From Luteimonas yindakuii (GTDB lineage Bacteria > Pseudomonadota > Gammaproteobacteria > Xanthomonadales > Xanthomonadaceae): a stretch of DNA of 64,000 bases. Below the pieces are notes generated by a model. The model did not search any database. It was given only the letters and a program-made list of their open reading frames with translations, and was not told the origin of the DNA. Of this stretch, positions 27,389 through 35,710 are shown piece after piece. The position numbers and the translations under genes were made by a program. Each line of letters opens with the position of its first letter. The first letter of the stretch is position 1. The stretch is taken from NCBI RefSeq assembly GCF_004803715.2, contig NZ_CP039383.2, positions 2,418,001 to 2,482,000 of the forward strand. Direction: 5' to 3'.

Positions 27389-28102
27389 TCAGGCCGGCGA
27401 CTGCTCGATGTCCGCGATCCGGTATCCCGCGCTCTGCACCGTATGCAGCAGCGGCTTGTCGAAAGGCTTGTCGATGGTCTTGCGCAGGTTGTAGAGGTGA
27501 CTGCGCAGGGTATCGGAATCCGGCAGGCTGTTGCCCCAGATCTCGCGCTCGATTTCCTGGCGGCTGACCACGCGTGGGGATTCGCGCATCAGGATCGTCA
27601 GCAGCTTCAGGCCGATCGGCGACAGCTGCAGTTCCTGGCCGGCGCGGGTGGCACGCAGGCTGGCGGGGTCGAGCACGAGGTCGGCGACCTTCAGTACTTC
27701 CGAACCGACCTGGCGGCGCTCGCGGCGGATCAACGCACGCAGGCGGGCTTCCAGCTCCTGGATCGCGAACGGCTTGGTCAGGTAGTCGTCGGCACCCGAC
27801 CCGAGGCCGGTGAGCTTCTCGTCGAGCGTGTCGCGGGCGGTGAGCATCAGGACCGGGGTCGACTTGCGCGCTTCCTCGCGCAACCGCTTGCAGACCTCGA
27901 TGCCATCGAGGCGCGGCAGCATCAGGTCGAGCACGATCACGTCGTAGCTGTTCTCCGATGCCAGCCGGTAGCCGTCGAGGCCATCGGAGGCGTAGTCGAC
28001 CTCGAAACCCTTGCCCTCCAGATACTCGCCGATCATCTCCGAAATGTTGCGGTTGTCCTCGACGATCAGGACCAGACCGCCCGGCTCTTGGCTTGCACGC
28101 AT
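27389..28102 (-). CDS. OmpR-family response regulator
   Basis: The 237-residue protein has an N-terminal receiver (LVLIVEDNRNISEMIGEYLEG; phospho-acceptor aspartate in YDVIVLDLMLPRLDG; TARDTLDEK; the conserved lysine in DDYLTKPFAI). The C-terminal winged-helix DNA-binding domain ends in LRSHLYNLRKTIDKPFDKPLL and HTVQSAGYRI. I start at the ATG at 28100-28102 with GGAG nine bases upstream. It is the first gene of a minus-strand set of five: regulator, kinase, adaptor, ATPase, permease. The likely target is its own operon. Confidence 0.94.
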   Translation of the reverse strand: MRASQEPGGLVLIVEDNRNISEMIGEYLEGKGFEVDYASDGLDGYRLASENSYDVIVLDLMLPRLDGIEVCKRLREEARKSTPVLMLTARDTLDEKLTGLGSGADDYLTKPFAIQELEARLRALIRRERRQVGSEVLKVADLVLDPASLRATRAGQELQLSPIGLKLLTILMRESPRVVSRQEIEREIWGNSLPDSDTLRSHLYNLRKTIDKPFDKPLLHTVQSAGYRIADIEQSPA

Positions 28103-28235
28103 GAACGGGACTCCAGACAGGGTTTTGGGGGGGTGCTTCAGGTTTGTGAAACTACCCGATTCCCCGGTGGACGCCCCGTGAAGACGCGCCGCGGCAGCCG
28201 TAAGCTGTGTGCCGGCCCTACCCCCGCAGATCGCC

Positions 28236-28583
28236 ATGCCCGGCTTCGAACGCATCGCCCCGATCCTGTTGCTGCTGGCCTCGAACGTCTTCATGACCTT
28301 CGCCTGGTACGGCCATCTCAAGTACCGCTCCGCACCGCTGATGCTTGCCATCGTGGCCAGCTGGGGCATCGCCTTCTTCGAGTATTCGTTGATGGTGCCG
28401 GCCAACCGCATCGGCTACGCGGTGTATTCGGCGCCGCAACTCAAGGGCATGCAGGAGGTGATCACCCTGCTGGTGTTCGCGTGGTTCTCCAGCTGGTACC
28501 TGGGGCAGCCGCTGAAGTGGAACCACTGGGCCGGCTTCGCACTGATCGCGGTGGCGGCGTGGCTGATTTTCCTCGAGACCTGA
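28236..28583 (+). CDS. DUF486 (DMT_6) small multidrug-resistance-like membrane protein
   Basis: The 115-residue protein has four hydrophobic helices and the DUF486 pattern: SNVFMTFAWYGHLKYRS, WGIAFFEYSLMVPANRIGY, QLKGMQEVITLLVF, and FSSWYLGQPLKWNHWAGFAL. The family belongs to the drug/metabolite transporter superfamily but has no defined substrate. I choose the ATG at 28236; an in-frame GTG at 28209 would add nine residues not seen in typical members. The gene is divergent from the response regulator. Confidence 0.88.
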   Translation: MPGFERIAPILLLLASNVFMTFAWYGHLKYRSAPLMLAIVASWGIAFFEYSLMVPANRIGYAVYSAPQLKGMQEVITLLVFAWFSSWYLGQPLKWNHWAGFALIAVAAWLIFLET

Positions 28584-28593
28584 GCGCAGGCCG

Positions 28594-28631
28594 CCCTCAC
28601 CCCATCCCCCTACCGGCGGGCAGCAGAGGGG
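28594..28631. repeat. Possible REP-like intergenic palindrome
   Basis: CCCTCACCCCATCCCCC followed by TACCGGCGGG and CAGCAGAGGGG resembles the CCCTCACCCC...GGAGAGGGG intergenic repeats common in xanthomonads, in degraded form. It lies between two convergent genes and may act in transcript termination or protection. The match is from memory of the repeat family and imperfect. Confidence 0.4.
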
Positions 28632-28704
28632 CAAAAGTGCTGGCAGGCGCGGCACTCGTTGATCGACCCGGCGCACGCGCCATGCGTGGGCGTGCCGCTT
28701 TTCC

Positions 28705-29007
28705 TCAGAAACGGATGCGGCCGACGAGGATGTCCTTGAACATCACCCAGTCGCCGAGGAACGAATACAGCGGATGCCGGAACGTGGCGGGGCGGTTCTT
28801 CTCGAAGAAGAAGTGCCCGACCCAGGCGAAACCGTAGCCGCACACCAGCGCCGCCAGCAGCCACCACGAATTGCGCTGCCACGCGGCGGTGGCCACCAGT
28901 ACGAGCACGCCGCAGCTGCCGATGAAGTGCAGGCGCCGCGACACCGGGTGTGCGTGTTCGCCGAGATAGAACGGGTAGAACTCGCGGAAGCTGGCGAAGC
29001 GGGACAT
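28705..29007 (-). CDS. DUF962 (Mpo1/YGL010w-like) membrane protein
   Basis: This 100-residue protein shows the DUF962 pattern: FREFYPFYLGEHAHPVSRRLHFIGS at the N-terminus with conserved histidines, two hydrophobic segments, and WVGHFFFEKNRPATFRHPLYSFLGD. Yeast Mpo1 of this family is an iron-dependent dioxygenase for 2-hydroxy fatty acids; the histidines seen here are those thought to bind iron, so a lipid alpha-oxidation role is possible. The start at 29005-29007 has GGAGAGG six bases upstream. Confidence 0.88.
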   Translation of the reverse strand: MSRFASFREFYPFYLGEHAHPVSRRLHFIGSCGVLVLVATAAWQRNSWWLLAALVCGYGFAWVGHFFFEKNRPATFRHPLYSFLGDWVMFKDILVGRIRF

Positions 29008-29131
29008 GACACCTCTCCGTGCGCGAAGGCCGTAACGGCGATGATGCCCAGCGGTCGGGTGTGGCACAACGCATCGTGTAATGCGGCCGCACAGGTGTCT
29101 CACGATGCCGGCGGCGCCGTCTTCGCGGACA

Positions 29132-29962
29132 TCAGCCCGCGCCGGCGGCCTCCTGCGCCTTGACCCGGGTCCACAACGCTTCCTGCTCGTCCAGCGTGCG
29201 CTGGTCCAGCGGCCGGTTCTCCGCTGCAGCGATCGCTTCCATCGCGCGGAAGCGCCGTTCGAACTTCAGATTGGCCCCACGCAGCGCGCGGCCGACATCC
29301 ACCCGTGCATGGCGCGCGAGGTTCGCGGCGACGAACAGCAGATCACCCAGTTCCGCCTCGAGTCGCGCCTGTGCCGCCATGTCGTCGTGGTCCGCGGCAA
29401 CCGCGGCGAACTCCGCCTCGACCTCCCCCAGTTCCTCGCGCAACTTGGCGATGACGGGGGCCGGACCGGGCCAGTCGAAGCCGGTGCGTGCGGCGCGCTG
29501 CTGCAGCTTGGCGGCACGCATCCATTCAGGCAGGCCGCGCGAAGTACCGGCCAGCGCCGAATCGTCCTGCTCGCCGCGGCCGGCGCGCTCCTCGCGCTTG
29601 ATCGCCTCCCAGCTGCGCGCGACCGCGTCGGCATCGTCGCGGTCGGCGTCGCCGAACACATGCGGGTGGCGGCGCACCATCTTGTCGCAGATCGCGCCCA
29701 CCACGTCGGTGAAGGCGAAGGCACCGGCCTCCTCGGCCATCCGCGCGTGGAATACGACCTGCAGCAGCAGGTCGCCGAGTTCGTCCTTCAGGTCGTGCAG
29801 GTCGCCACGGGCGATGGCATCGGCCACCTCGTAGGCCTCCTCGACGGTGTACGGCGCGATGCTGGCGAAATCCTGCTCGAGATCCCACGGGCAACCGCCG
29901 TCGGGATCGCGCAGCCGCGCCATGATGTCGAGGAGGTCCCGGATATCGCGCGATTGGCTCAC
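29132..29962 (-). CDS. mazG: Nucleoside triphosphate pyrophosphohydrolase MazG
   Basis: This 276-residue all-alpha NTP pyrophosphatase has two MazG repeats. The first contains CPWDLEQDFASIAPYTVEEAYE and DELGDLLLQVVFHARMA; the second contains REELGEVEAEFAA and EAELGDLLFVAANLARHA. Both carry the EExxE/ExxD magnesium motifs. It hydrolyses all canonical dNTPs and NTPs to monophosphates and is linked to ppGpp and nutritional stress control. The GTG at 29960-29962 with AGGAG upstream is the best start. It follows cysQ after 19 bases in the nudE-cysQ-mazG run, three hydrolases of nucleotides or nucleotide-like molecules. Confidence 0.94.
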   Translation of the reverse strand: MSQSRDIRDLLDIMARLRDPDGGCPWDLEQDFASIAPYTVEEAYEVADAIARGDLHDLKDELGDLLLQVVFHARMAEEAGAFAFTDVVGAICDKMVRRHPHVFGDADRDDADAVARSWEAIKREERAGRGEQDDSALAGTSRGLPEWMRAAKLQQRAARTGFDWPGPAPVIAKLREELGEVEAEFAAVAADHDDMAAQARLEAELGDLLFVAANLARHARVDVGRALRGANLKFERRFRAMEAIAAAENRPLDQRTLDEQEALWTRVKAQEAAGAG

Positions 29963-29981
29963 TGATCGCTCCTTGCGCGAC

Positions 29982-30776
29982 TCACGCCGCCAGCCACGAC
30001 CGCCACGGCAGGTCCGGATCGCCCAGGGCGATGAAGTCGCCATTGAGCAGGGTGTCGCGCTGGTTGTAGCGGAATGGCCGGCCCTGCGGATCCAGCACCA
30101 GGCCGCCGGCGCCTTCGAGAATCGCCTGACCAGCGGCGGTATCCCACTCGCTGGTGGGACCGAAGCGTGGATAGACGTCCATCCGGCCTTCGGCGAGCCG
30201 GCAGAACTTGAGCGAGGAGCCCAGCCCAACGGCTTCCGTGTTGCCGATATGCGCCATCAGCGCACTGGTGCGCGGGTCACGATGCGATCGGCTGGCGGCC
30301 ACGCGCAGCGGCGCTACGGCCGGCCGGCGCACCGCGATCGCGCGCTCGCTGCGGCCCTCGCGCAGCCACGCACCGCGTCCGGGCGCGCCATGCCAGAGCG
30401 CACCGGTCACCGGCTGCTGGATCACGCCGAAGGTGGCGACGCCACTCTCGACCAGCGCGATGTTGACGGTGAACTCGCCATTGCGTTTGACGAATTCGCG
30501 GGTGCCGTCGAGCGGATCCACCAGCCAGTAGCGCGACCAGCCATGGCGCTGTGCGGTGGGCACGTCGTCGGCGCATTCCTCCGACAGCACCGGCACGTCC
30601 GGCGTCAGTGCCCGCAGGCCATCGACGATGCGATGGTGCGCGGCGAGGTCGGCGGCGGTCACCGGCGAGGCGTCGGCCTTGTGCTCGACCTCGAACGCAC
30701 CGGCATACACGGCGAGGATCGCGTCGGCGGCCTCGTGCGCGATGGCGATCACCCCTTCGCGCAGCGCCTCATCCAT
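29982..30776 (-). CDS. cysQ: 3'(2'),5'-bisphosphate nucleotidase CysQ
   Basis: The 264-residue inositol-monophosphatase-fold enzyme dephosphorylates PAP left over from sulfate assimilation and 4'-phosphopantetheine transfer. Metal-binding motifs are complete: VLSEECADDVP, WLVDPLDGTREFVKRNGEFTVNIA and TSEWDTAAGQAILEGAGG. GSSLKFCRLAEGRMDVYPR is the CysQ-specific loop. The start overlaps the nudE stop by eight bases. Confidence 0.94.
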   Translation of the reverse strand: MDEALREGVIAIAHEAADAILAVYAGAFEVEHKADASPVTAADLAAHHRIVDGLRALTPDVPVLSEECADDVPTAQRHGWSRYWLVDPLDGTREFVKRNGEFTVNIALVESGVATFGVIQQPVTGALWHGAPGRGAWLREGRSERAIAVRRPAVAPLRVAASRSHRDPRTSALMAHIGNTEAVGLGSSLKFCRLAEGRMDVYPRFGPTSEWDTAAGQAILEGAGGLVLDPQGRPFRYNQRDTLLNGDFIALGDPDLPWRSWLAA

Positions 30777-31326
30777 GGCGGCGCAGGTACTCGCGGGCGA
30801 TGAACAGTGCAGCGATGGAGCGGCCTTCCGAGCAGTCCTCGCGCACGACCAGTTCGTCGAGTGCGTCGAGCTTCCACGGCACCACGTCGAGTTCCTCCGG
30901 CTCGTCGCCGGGCAGGCGCTGCGGATAGAGGTCGCGCGCCAGCACCACATGGGTCTGGTGGCTCATGTAGGTGGGCGCCAGCGACAGCGTGCGCAGCACC
31001 TCCAGGCGCCGGGCGCCGTAACCGGCTTCCTCCTTCAACTCGCGATCGGCGGCCTGCAGCGGGGTCTCGCCGGCGTCGATGCGGCCCTTCACCAGTCCGA
31101 GTTCGTAGCGGTGCAGGCCGGCGGCGTATTCGCGCACCAGCAGCACGGTGTCGTCGTCGAGCATCGGCACCACTGCCACCGCGCCATGGCCGCGCCCGTG
31201 CAGGCGCTCGTAGCGCCGGCGTTCGCCGTTGGAGAACTCGAGATCGAGGCGCTCGAGCCGGTACGGGCCGGCGTCATGCTCGGTGATGTCATGGATGACC
31301 GGCAGGCGGCGCGTCATCGACGGCAT
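30769..31326 (-). CDS. nudE: ADP-compounds hydrolase NudE (Nudix)
   Basis: The 185-residue Nudix hydrolase has the Nudix box GRIDAGETPLQAADRELKEE followed by AGYGARRLEVL. It also has the NudE-type lead-in VLLVREYAAGLHRYELGLVKG and the downstream PTYMSHQTHVVLARDLYPQ. Members cleave ADP-ribose, Ap3A and NADH. It heads the nudE-cysQ-mazG operon and diverges from bioA, with only 29 bases between the two start codons. An internal ATG three codons in is also possible. Confidence 0.93.
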   Translation of the reverse strand: MPSMTRRLPVIHDITEHDAGPYRLERLDLEFSNGERRRYERLHGRGHGAVAVVPMLDDDTVLLVREYAAGLHRYELGLVKGRIDAGETPLQAADRELKEEAGYGARRLEVLRTLSLAPTYMSHQTHVVLARDLYPQRLPGDEPEELDVVPWKLDALDELVVREDCSEGRSIAALFIAREYLRRHG

Positions 31327-31343
31327 CCAGCGATCGGGAAGGC

Positions 31344-31349
31344 GATAAT
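31344..31349 (+). promoter_or_regulatory. -10 element of bioA, placed for a leaderless transcript
   Basis: GATAAT (five of six consensus bases) ends six bases before the bioA ATG at 31356, inside the 29-base divergent gap. A start site six to eight bases downstream of the -10 would fall on the start codon itself. The -35 region is not consensus. Confidence 0.4.
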
Positions 31350-31355
31350 GCGGGC

Positions 31356-32753
31356 ATGTCCACGAAACATCACGATCCGGCCATTCTAGCCGAGGCCGAT
31401 GCCTGGCGTTCCCGCGACCTCGCCGTGCTGTGGCACCCGTGCACGCAGATGCGCGAACACCCCCACACCCTGCCGTTGCTGCCGGTCGCCCGCGGCGACG
31501 GCGCCTGGCTCATCGGCCCCGACGGGCGGCGTACCCTGGATGCGGTCTCGAGCTGGTGGGTGAACCTGTTCGGCCACGCCGAACCGCGTATCGCAGGCGC
31601 GATCGCGCGCCAGGCGCACACCCTGGAGCAGGTGATCCTCGCCGGTTGTTCGCACATGCCCGCGGTGGAGCTCGCCGAACGCCTGCTGGCGCTGGCACCG
31701 CGCCAGTCCGGCCGCGCGCCGCTGGCCAAGGTGTTCTATGCCGACAACGGCTCCGCGGGTGTCGAGGTCGCGCTGAAGATGGCGTTCCAGTGGTTCGCCA
31801 ACCGCGGCGACGAGCCGCGGCGCACGAAATTCGTTGCACTGGAGAACGGCTACCACGGCGAGACCGTCGGCGCGCTGTCGGTCGGCGACATCCCGCTGTA
31901 CCGCCGCGTGTATGCGCCGCTGCTGATGGAAGCGGTCTTCGCGCCATCGCCGGATGCGTACCTTGCCGCCGACGGGCGCTCGGCGGCCGAACATGCCGAG
32001 GACGCCGCCGATGCGCTGGCGCGCATCCTCGACGAGCACGCCGGCGAGATCTGCGCGCTGGTGCTGGAGCCGCGGGTGCAGTGCGCCGGTGGCATGCGCA
32101 TGCACGACCCGGTGTACCTGAAGCGCGTGCGCGAACTGTGCGACGTGCACGGGGTGTTCCTGATCGCCGACGAGATCGCGGTGGGCTTCGGCCGCACCGG
32201 CTCGATGTTCGCCTGCGAACAGGCCGGCGTGATGCCCGACCTGATGTGCCTGTCCAAGGGTCTCACCGGCGGTTTCCTGCCACTCGCCGCGGTGCTGGCC
32301 ACGCAGGCGATCTACGACGGCTTCCTCGACGATTCACGCGAACGCGCCTTCCTGCATTCGCACAGCTACACCGGCAATCCGCTGGCCTGCGCGGCGGCGC
32401 TGGCGACGCTCGACATCTTCGAAGCCGACGACGTGCTCGCCCGCAACCGCCGCACCGCCGCGCGCATGGCCGAACTTGCCGCACCGCTGGCCGCGCATCC
32501 GCATGTGGCCGATGTGCGCCAGGCGGGGATGATCGTCGCGTTCGAGCTCAGCGACGGCGGGCGCAAGTCCACGCCGTTCGATGCCGCGCGCCGCGTCGGC
32601 CTGCGTGCCTATACGCACGCACTCGAGCGTGGCGTGCTGTTGCGTCCGCTGGGCGACATCCTGTACTGGATGCCGCCCTACTGCATCGACGACGACCAGC
32701 TCGACCTGCTGGCCGACGTCACCCGATCCGCGATCGAGGCGGCCACGGCGTGA
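31356..32753 (+). CDS. bioA: Adenosylmethionine-8-amino-7-oxononanoate aminotransferase BioA
   Basis: BioA uses S-adenosylmethionine as amino donor to convert KAPA to DAPA in biotin synthesis. The 465-residue PLP enzyme shows VLWHPCTQMREH and DAVSSWWVNLFGHAEPRI at the N-terminus. It also has FYADNGSAGVEVALKMAFQW (PLP phosphate site), FLIADEIAVGFGRTG (PLP aspartate) and CLSKGLTGGFLPLAAVL (Schiff-base lysine). It is longer than E. coli BioA (about 430). It stands apart from other bio genes, divergent from nudE, with rsmE 157 bases downstream. Confidence 0.95.
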   Translation: MSTKHHDPAILAEADAWRSRDLAVLWHPCTQMREHPHTLPLLPVARGDGAWLIGPDGRRTLDAVSSWWVNLFGHAEPRIAGAIARQAHTLEQVILAGCSHMPAVELAERLLALAPRQSGRAPLAKVFYADNGSAGVEVALKMAFQWFANRGDEPRRTKFVALENGYHGETVGALSVGDIPLYRRVYAPLLMEAVFAPSPDAYLAADGRSAAEHAEDAADALARILDEHAGEICALVLEPRVQCAGGMRMHDPVYLKRVRELCDVHGVFLIADEIAVGFGRTGSMFACEQAGVMPDLMCLSKGLTGGFLPLAAVLATQAIYDGFLDDSRERAFLHSHSYTGNPLACAAALATLDIFEADDVLARNRRTAARMAELAAPLAAHPHVADVRQAGMIVAFELSDGGRKSTPFDAARRVGLRAYTHALERGVLLRPLGDILYWMPPYCIDDDQLDLLADVTRSAIEAATA

Positions 32754-32910
32754 TGCGCTTTCCGCTACGGATTCACGCGATCCACGCGGACCAGGCGTGG
32801 AATGATGCGCGGCCGCGCCCGCACGAATGCGCACCGGCACGCCGTCGCGACACGGCCCATCGGGGAACTGTCATCCGCGTCCATCCACGTTCCTCCGTGG
32901 CAGGCATCCG

Positions 32911-33648
32911 ATGCGCCTGACCCGCGCCCACGTCGACCTGCCGCTCACGCCCGGCACCACGGTCGCCCTGCCCGAGGATGTCGCTGCGCACCTGCTGCGC
33001 GTGCTGCGCCTGCGCGAGGGCGATGCCTGCGTGCTGTTCAATGGCGACGGGCATGACTATGACGCGCGCATCACCGCGGTCGGCAAGCGCGGCGGCGACG
33101 CGCAGGTGCTCGACCGCCGCGTGGTCGACAACGAATCACCGCTGCGCATCAGCCTGGTGCAGGGCATCGCCCGCGGCGAGAAGATGGACCTGGTCCTGCA
33201 GAAGGCCACCGAGCTTGGCATCGACGCGGTGGTACCGGTACACAGCGACCGCAGCGAGGTGAAGCTCGATGGCGAGCGCGCGCGCAAGCGGCTGGCGCAC
33301 TGGACCAGCGTGGTGATTGCCGCCTGCGAGCAGAGCGGTCGTGCGCGGGTGCCGTCCGTGACACCCGCCGCACCGCTGCACGAGGCACTGGACGCGCTGC
33401 CCGCCGGCGGACTGCGCCTGCTGCTCGATCCGTTCGCGCATGCCAACACGCAGTCGCTGCCCGCGCCCGCGGACGGCCGGATCGTGCTGGCGGTCGGGCC
33501 CGAGGGCGGCTGGTCGCAACGCGACCGCACCGTGCTGGAAACCGCGGGTTTTGTCGGCATCCGCCTCGGTCCGCGGGTACTGCGCACCGAAACCGCCGGG
33601 CTCGCGGCGATCGCCGCCCTGCAGGCGCGTTTCGGCGACCTCGGCTGA
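32911..33648 (+). CDS. rsmE: 16S rRNA (uracil1498-N3)-methyltransferase RsmE
   Basis: This SPOUT-class methyltransferase modifies U1498 of 16S rRNA. The 245 residues show the N-terminal PUA-like domain (HLLRVLRLREGDACVLFNGDG) and the knotted SAM domain: QGIARGEKMDLVLQKATELGID, SVVIAACEQSGRARVP, VLAVGPEGGWSQ and RLGPRVLRTETAGLAAIAALQ. The ATG at 32911 gives the standard start. A small CCACG/CGTGG hairpin lies at 32885-32900, just upstream. It converges with the chpC-like gene, 12 bases apart. Confidence 0.95.
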   Translation: MRLTRAHVDLPLTPGTTVALPEDVAAHLLRVLRLREGDACVLFNGDGHDYDARITAVGKRGGDAQVLDRRVVDNESPLRISLVQGIARGEKMDLVLQKATELGIDAVVPVHSDRSEVKLDGERARKRLAHWTSVVIAACEQSGRARVPSVTPAAPLHEALDALPAGGLRLLLDPFAHANTQSLPAPADGRIVLAVGPEGGWSQRDRTVLETAGFVGIRLGPRVLRTETAGLAAIAALQARFGDLG

Positions 33649-33660
33649 GCGAGCGTCGCG

Positions 33661-34149
33661 TCAGGCGGCGACGTTCAGCGCATCCTCGATCAGCGCGGCC
33701 ATCGCCTCGAGATCGGGAATCAGCGCCTCGTCCTGGTTCAGACGCACCCGGGCATGCACCGCGGTGGGCAGCTCACCGTCGCCCGCATCGACCAGCAGCG
33801 TGTCGGCGGACACGTTGACCAGGCGCGGGAAGCCCTGCGTCAGCAGGGCGAAGTACGGGAAACGGCCGTCGGTGCGCAGGTTCTTCAACACCGCCACCTT
33901 GCTGCCGAGGCCGCCCCGCTCGCTGCTGCTGAGACCCGCGGCGCGCGAGAACGCCACCAGCGGCACTTCCCAGCCGCGCCAGCGGGTGCGCCCGAGCAGC
34001 CACGCGGGCGCACCTTCGACCGGCTCCGGGTCGGCATAGGACAACACTTCCGAAATCGTCGTGTTGGGCAGCAGCAGCCGCGCGCCGTCGATCTGGATCA
34101 GCACGCCGCGGATGTCGTGCGGCGTGGCGTCGGCAGGAACGTCATTCAT
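33661..34149 (-). CDS. chpC: CheW-domain coupling protein ChpC-like (Pil-Chp system)
   Basis: The 162-residue protein is a single CheW domain (VLIQIDGARLLLPNTTISEVL; WLLGRTRWRGWEVPLVAFSRAAG; ALLTQGFPRLVNVSADTL). CheW proteins bridge chemoreceptors and CheA; ChpC is the accessory coupler at the end of the Pil-Chp cluster and is thought to connect alternative receptors to ChpA. It overlaps the chpB-like stop by eight bases and is the last gene of the seven-gene minus-strand cluster. Confidence 0.86.
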   Translation of the reverse strand: MNDVPADATPHDIRGVLIQIDGARLLLPNTTISEVLSYADPEPVEGAPAWLLGRTRWRGWEVPLVAFSRAAGLSSSERGGLGSKVAVLKNLRTDGRFPYFALLTQGFPRLVNVSADTLLVDAGDGELPTAVHARVRLNQDEALIPDLEAMAALIEDALNVAA

Positions 34150-35710
34150 CGGAAGTCTCGAGTTCGATGCCGCCCGCGGTGGCGCCCGGCGCCCAGCGTT
34201 CGACCAGAAGGTTCGCCAGTTCCGTCGGCGCCGCAAGCGTGCCGCCCTGCTCGGCCACGCGGGCCGATGCCGCGGCGTCATAGCAGCCATCGAGCGACTG
34301 GCCGACCACCAGTGCACCGGACCAGTCCGCGCCCATCGCGTCGTTGACCAGCGCCGCATCGGCGCCGCTGAGAAACACCACCGCGCTGTCGTTGGCGGGC
34401 AGCGCGTCGGGAAGCCGGGTCGCGGCCGCCTCGTCGCTGGTGACGAAACAGAGCCGGCCGCGTTCGGCGGCCACGCCCAGCAGCGGCGGCAGGAAGTACA
34501 CGTTGCCGCGCTCCACAGCCCCACCCTCTTCGGCGAGGGTCACCGGCAGCGTGGTCGCGCGTGCCATCTGCCGCACGAGGCGGTCGTAACGGTCGCCATC
34601 CAGGCGCAGGCGCACCAGCAGTGCGCGCGGGAAATCCTCCGGCAGCGCCGCCAGCAGCTGGCGCACCGGGTCGGGTCCACCGAGCCCGCCTTCCACCAGC
34701 ACGGCACCCTGCAGTTCGCCGAAGCCGTAGCTGTCGACGTCCACCAGCGAGAGGCCGCCGATACGGCTGTCGAGGTCGACGAGCGCATCCTTCACCGGCG
34801 CCGCGGAGGGCACGACGACAGGCGTCTCCGGGTCTGCCAGCGACAGCCGTCCGGTGTCCGGCACGGCGGGGGCTGGCGCCTGTCCGGTCGGGGCGGCAGC
34901 GTCTTCGGAACGGGCCGGCTCCGCGTCCCAGGTGAGATCCACCGGCTCCAGGTACTCGCGCCCGGACGCGTGATCCGTGCGCGCACTGTCGAAGCCGCTG
35001 TCGTCGTCCAGCACCAGGTCGTCGAGGCTGACACCTTCGAGGGCCAGCGCGCCGAAGCCGCCGGATGCGCCGTCCACGTCCTCGGCTGTTGCAGGCGCCA
35101 TGTCTTCAAGAGACAGGTCGCCCAGCGCGAGTTCGTCGAGCGGACCCGTCTCGACCAACGGCCCGTCGGACGCCAGCACTACTCCCTCGAATCCAGGCAC
35201 GGCCGCGTCGAGCAGTACCACGTCGTCGCGCGGCACCTCGTCGGCGTGCGCGCGCATTTCCTCGGCCACCAGTTCGATGTCGCTGTGCGACACGTCGGGG
35301 TAGCCGGCGTCGAACGCCAGCGGCGTGTCGTCCAGCACCAGCCCGGTGTCCTGGCCGGCACCCGGCGGCAACACGTCGTCATGGCGGTGCAGCTTGGCGG
35401 CGAGGTGGCGGACCCAGCGCGCGGCATCCCAGCCGGTGCGCTGCGCCGCAAGTTCGGCTTCGTCGAACACCACCGTGATCGCCGGATCGGCCAGCAACGG
35501 CTGGAAGCCGTCCAGCGCGTCCTCCACCGCCGGCTCCAGCGCGACCACCACCGCCTGCGGGCCGATGCCGGCCACCGCCTCCACGGTCGCCGCCAGCGGA
35601 TCGAACGCCCCCACCAGTTCGGCGCCGGCATTGCGTACGGCGTCCTGCAGGCGATCGCAGGCTTCGCCCGGACGCGCCAGCACGATCACGCGGGGCGAGG
35701 CATCAGGCAC
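34142..35710 (-). CDS. chpB: ChpB-like protein with degenerate CheB methylesterase domain
   Basis: The 522-residue protein has an N-terminal receiver-like fold ([21 protein letters not shown]) without a clear phospho-aspartate pocket. An acidic, low-complexity linker (residues about 100-330) follows, then a C-terminal CheB-like domain (residues about 345-515). In that domain the serine motif GASTGG is replaced by VEGGLGG in [20 protein letters not shown]. The histidine motif (QHMP) reads VRLRLDG. The aspartate position survives in [12 protein letters not shown]. Two of the three catalytic residues are thus missing, and esterase activity is unlikely. The GTG start at 35708-35710 overlaps the chpA stop by eight bases. 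It may act as a scaffold; the ChpB label rests on position and the remaining fold. Confidence 0.8.
   Translation of the reverse strand: MPDASPRVIVLARPGEACDRLQDAVRNAGAELVGAFDPLAATVEAVAGIGPQAVVVALEPAVEDALDGFQPLLADPAITVVFDEAELAAQRTGWDAARWVRHLAAKLHRHDDVLPPGAGQDTGLVLDDTPLAFDAGYPDVSHSDIELVAEEMRAHADEVPRDDVVLLDAAVPGFEGVVLASDGPLVETGPLDELALGDLSLEDMAPATAEDVDGASGGFGALALEGVSLDDLVLDDDSGFDSARTDHASGREYLEPVDLTWDAEPARSEDAAAPTGQAPAPAVPDTGRLSLADPETPVVVPSAAPVKDALVDLDSRIGGLSLVDVDSYGFGELQGAVLVEGGLGGPDPVRQLLAALPEDFPRALLVRLRLDGDRYDRLVRQMARATTLPVTLAEEGGAVERGNVYFLPPLLGVAAERGRLCFVTSDEAAATRLPDALPANDSAVVFLSGADAALVNDAMGADWSGALVVGQSLDGCYDAAASARVAEQGGTLAAPTELANLLVERWAPGATAGGIELETSDE

Noticed and set aside
32885..32900. CCACG/CGTGG hairpin upstream of rsmE as a regulatory structure.
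   Set aside because: The stem is only five base pairs and does not cover a clear ribosome site; kept only as a remark in the gene entry.
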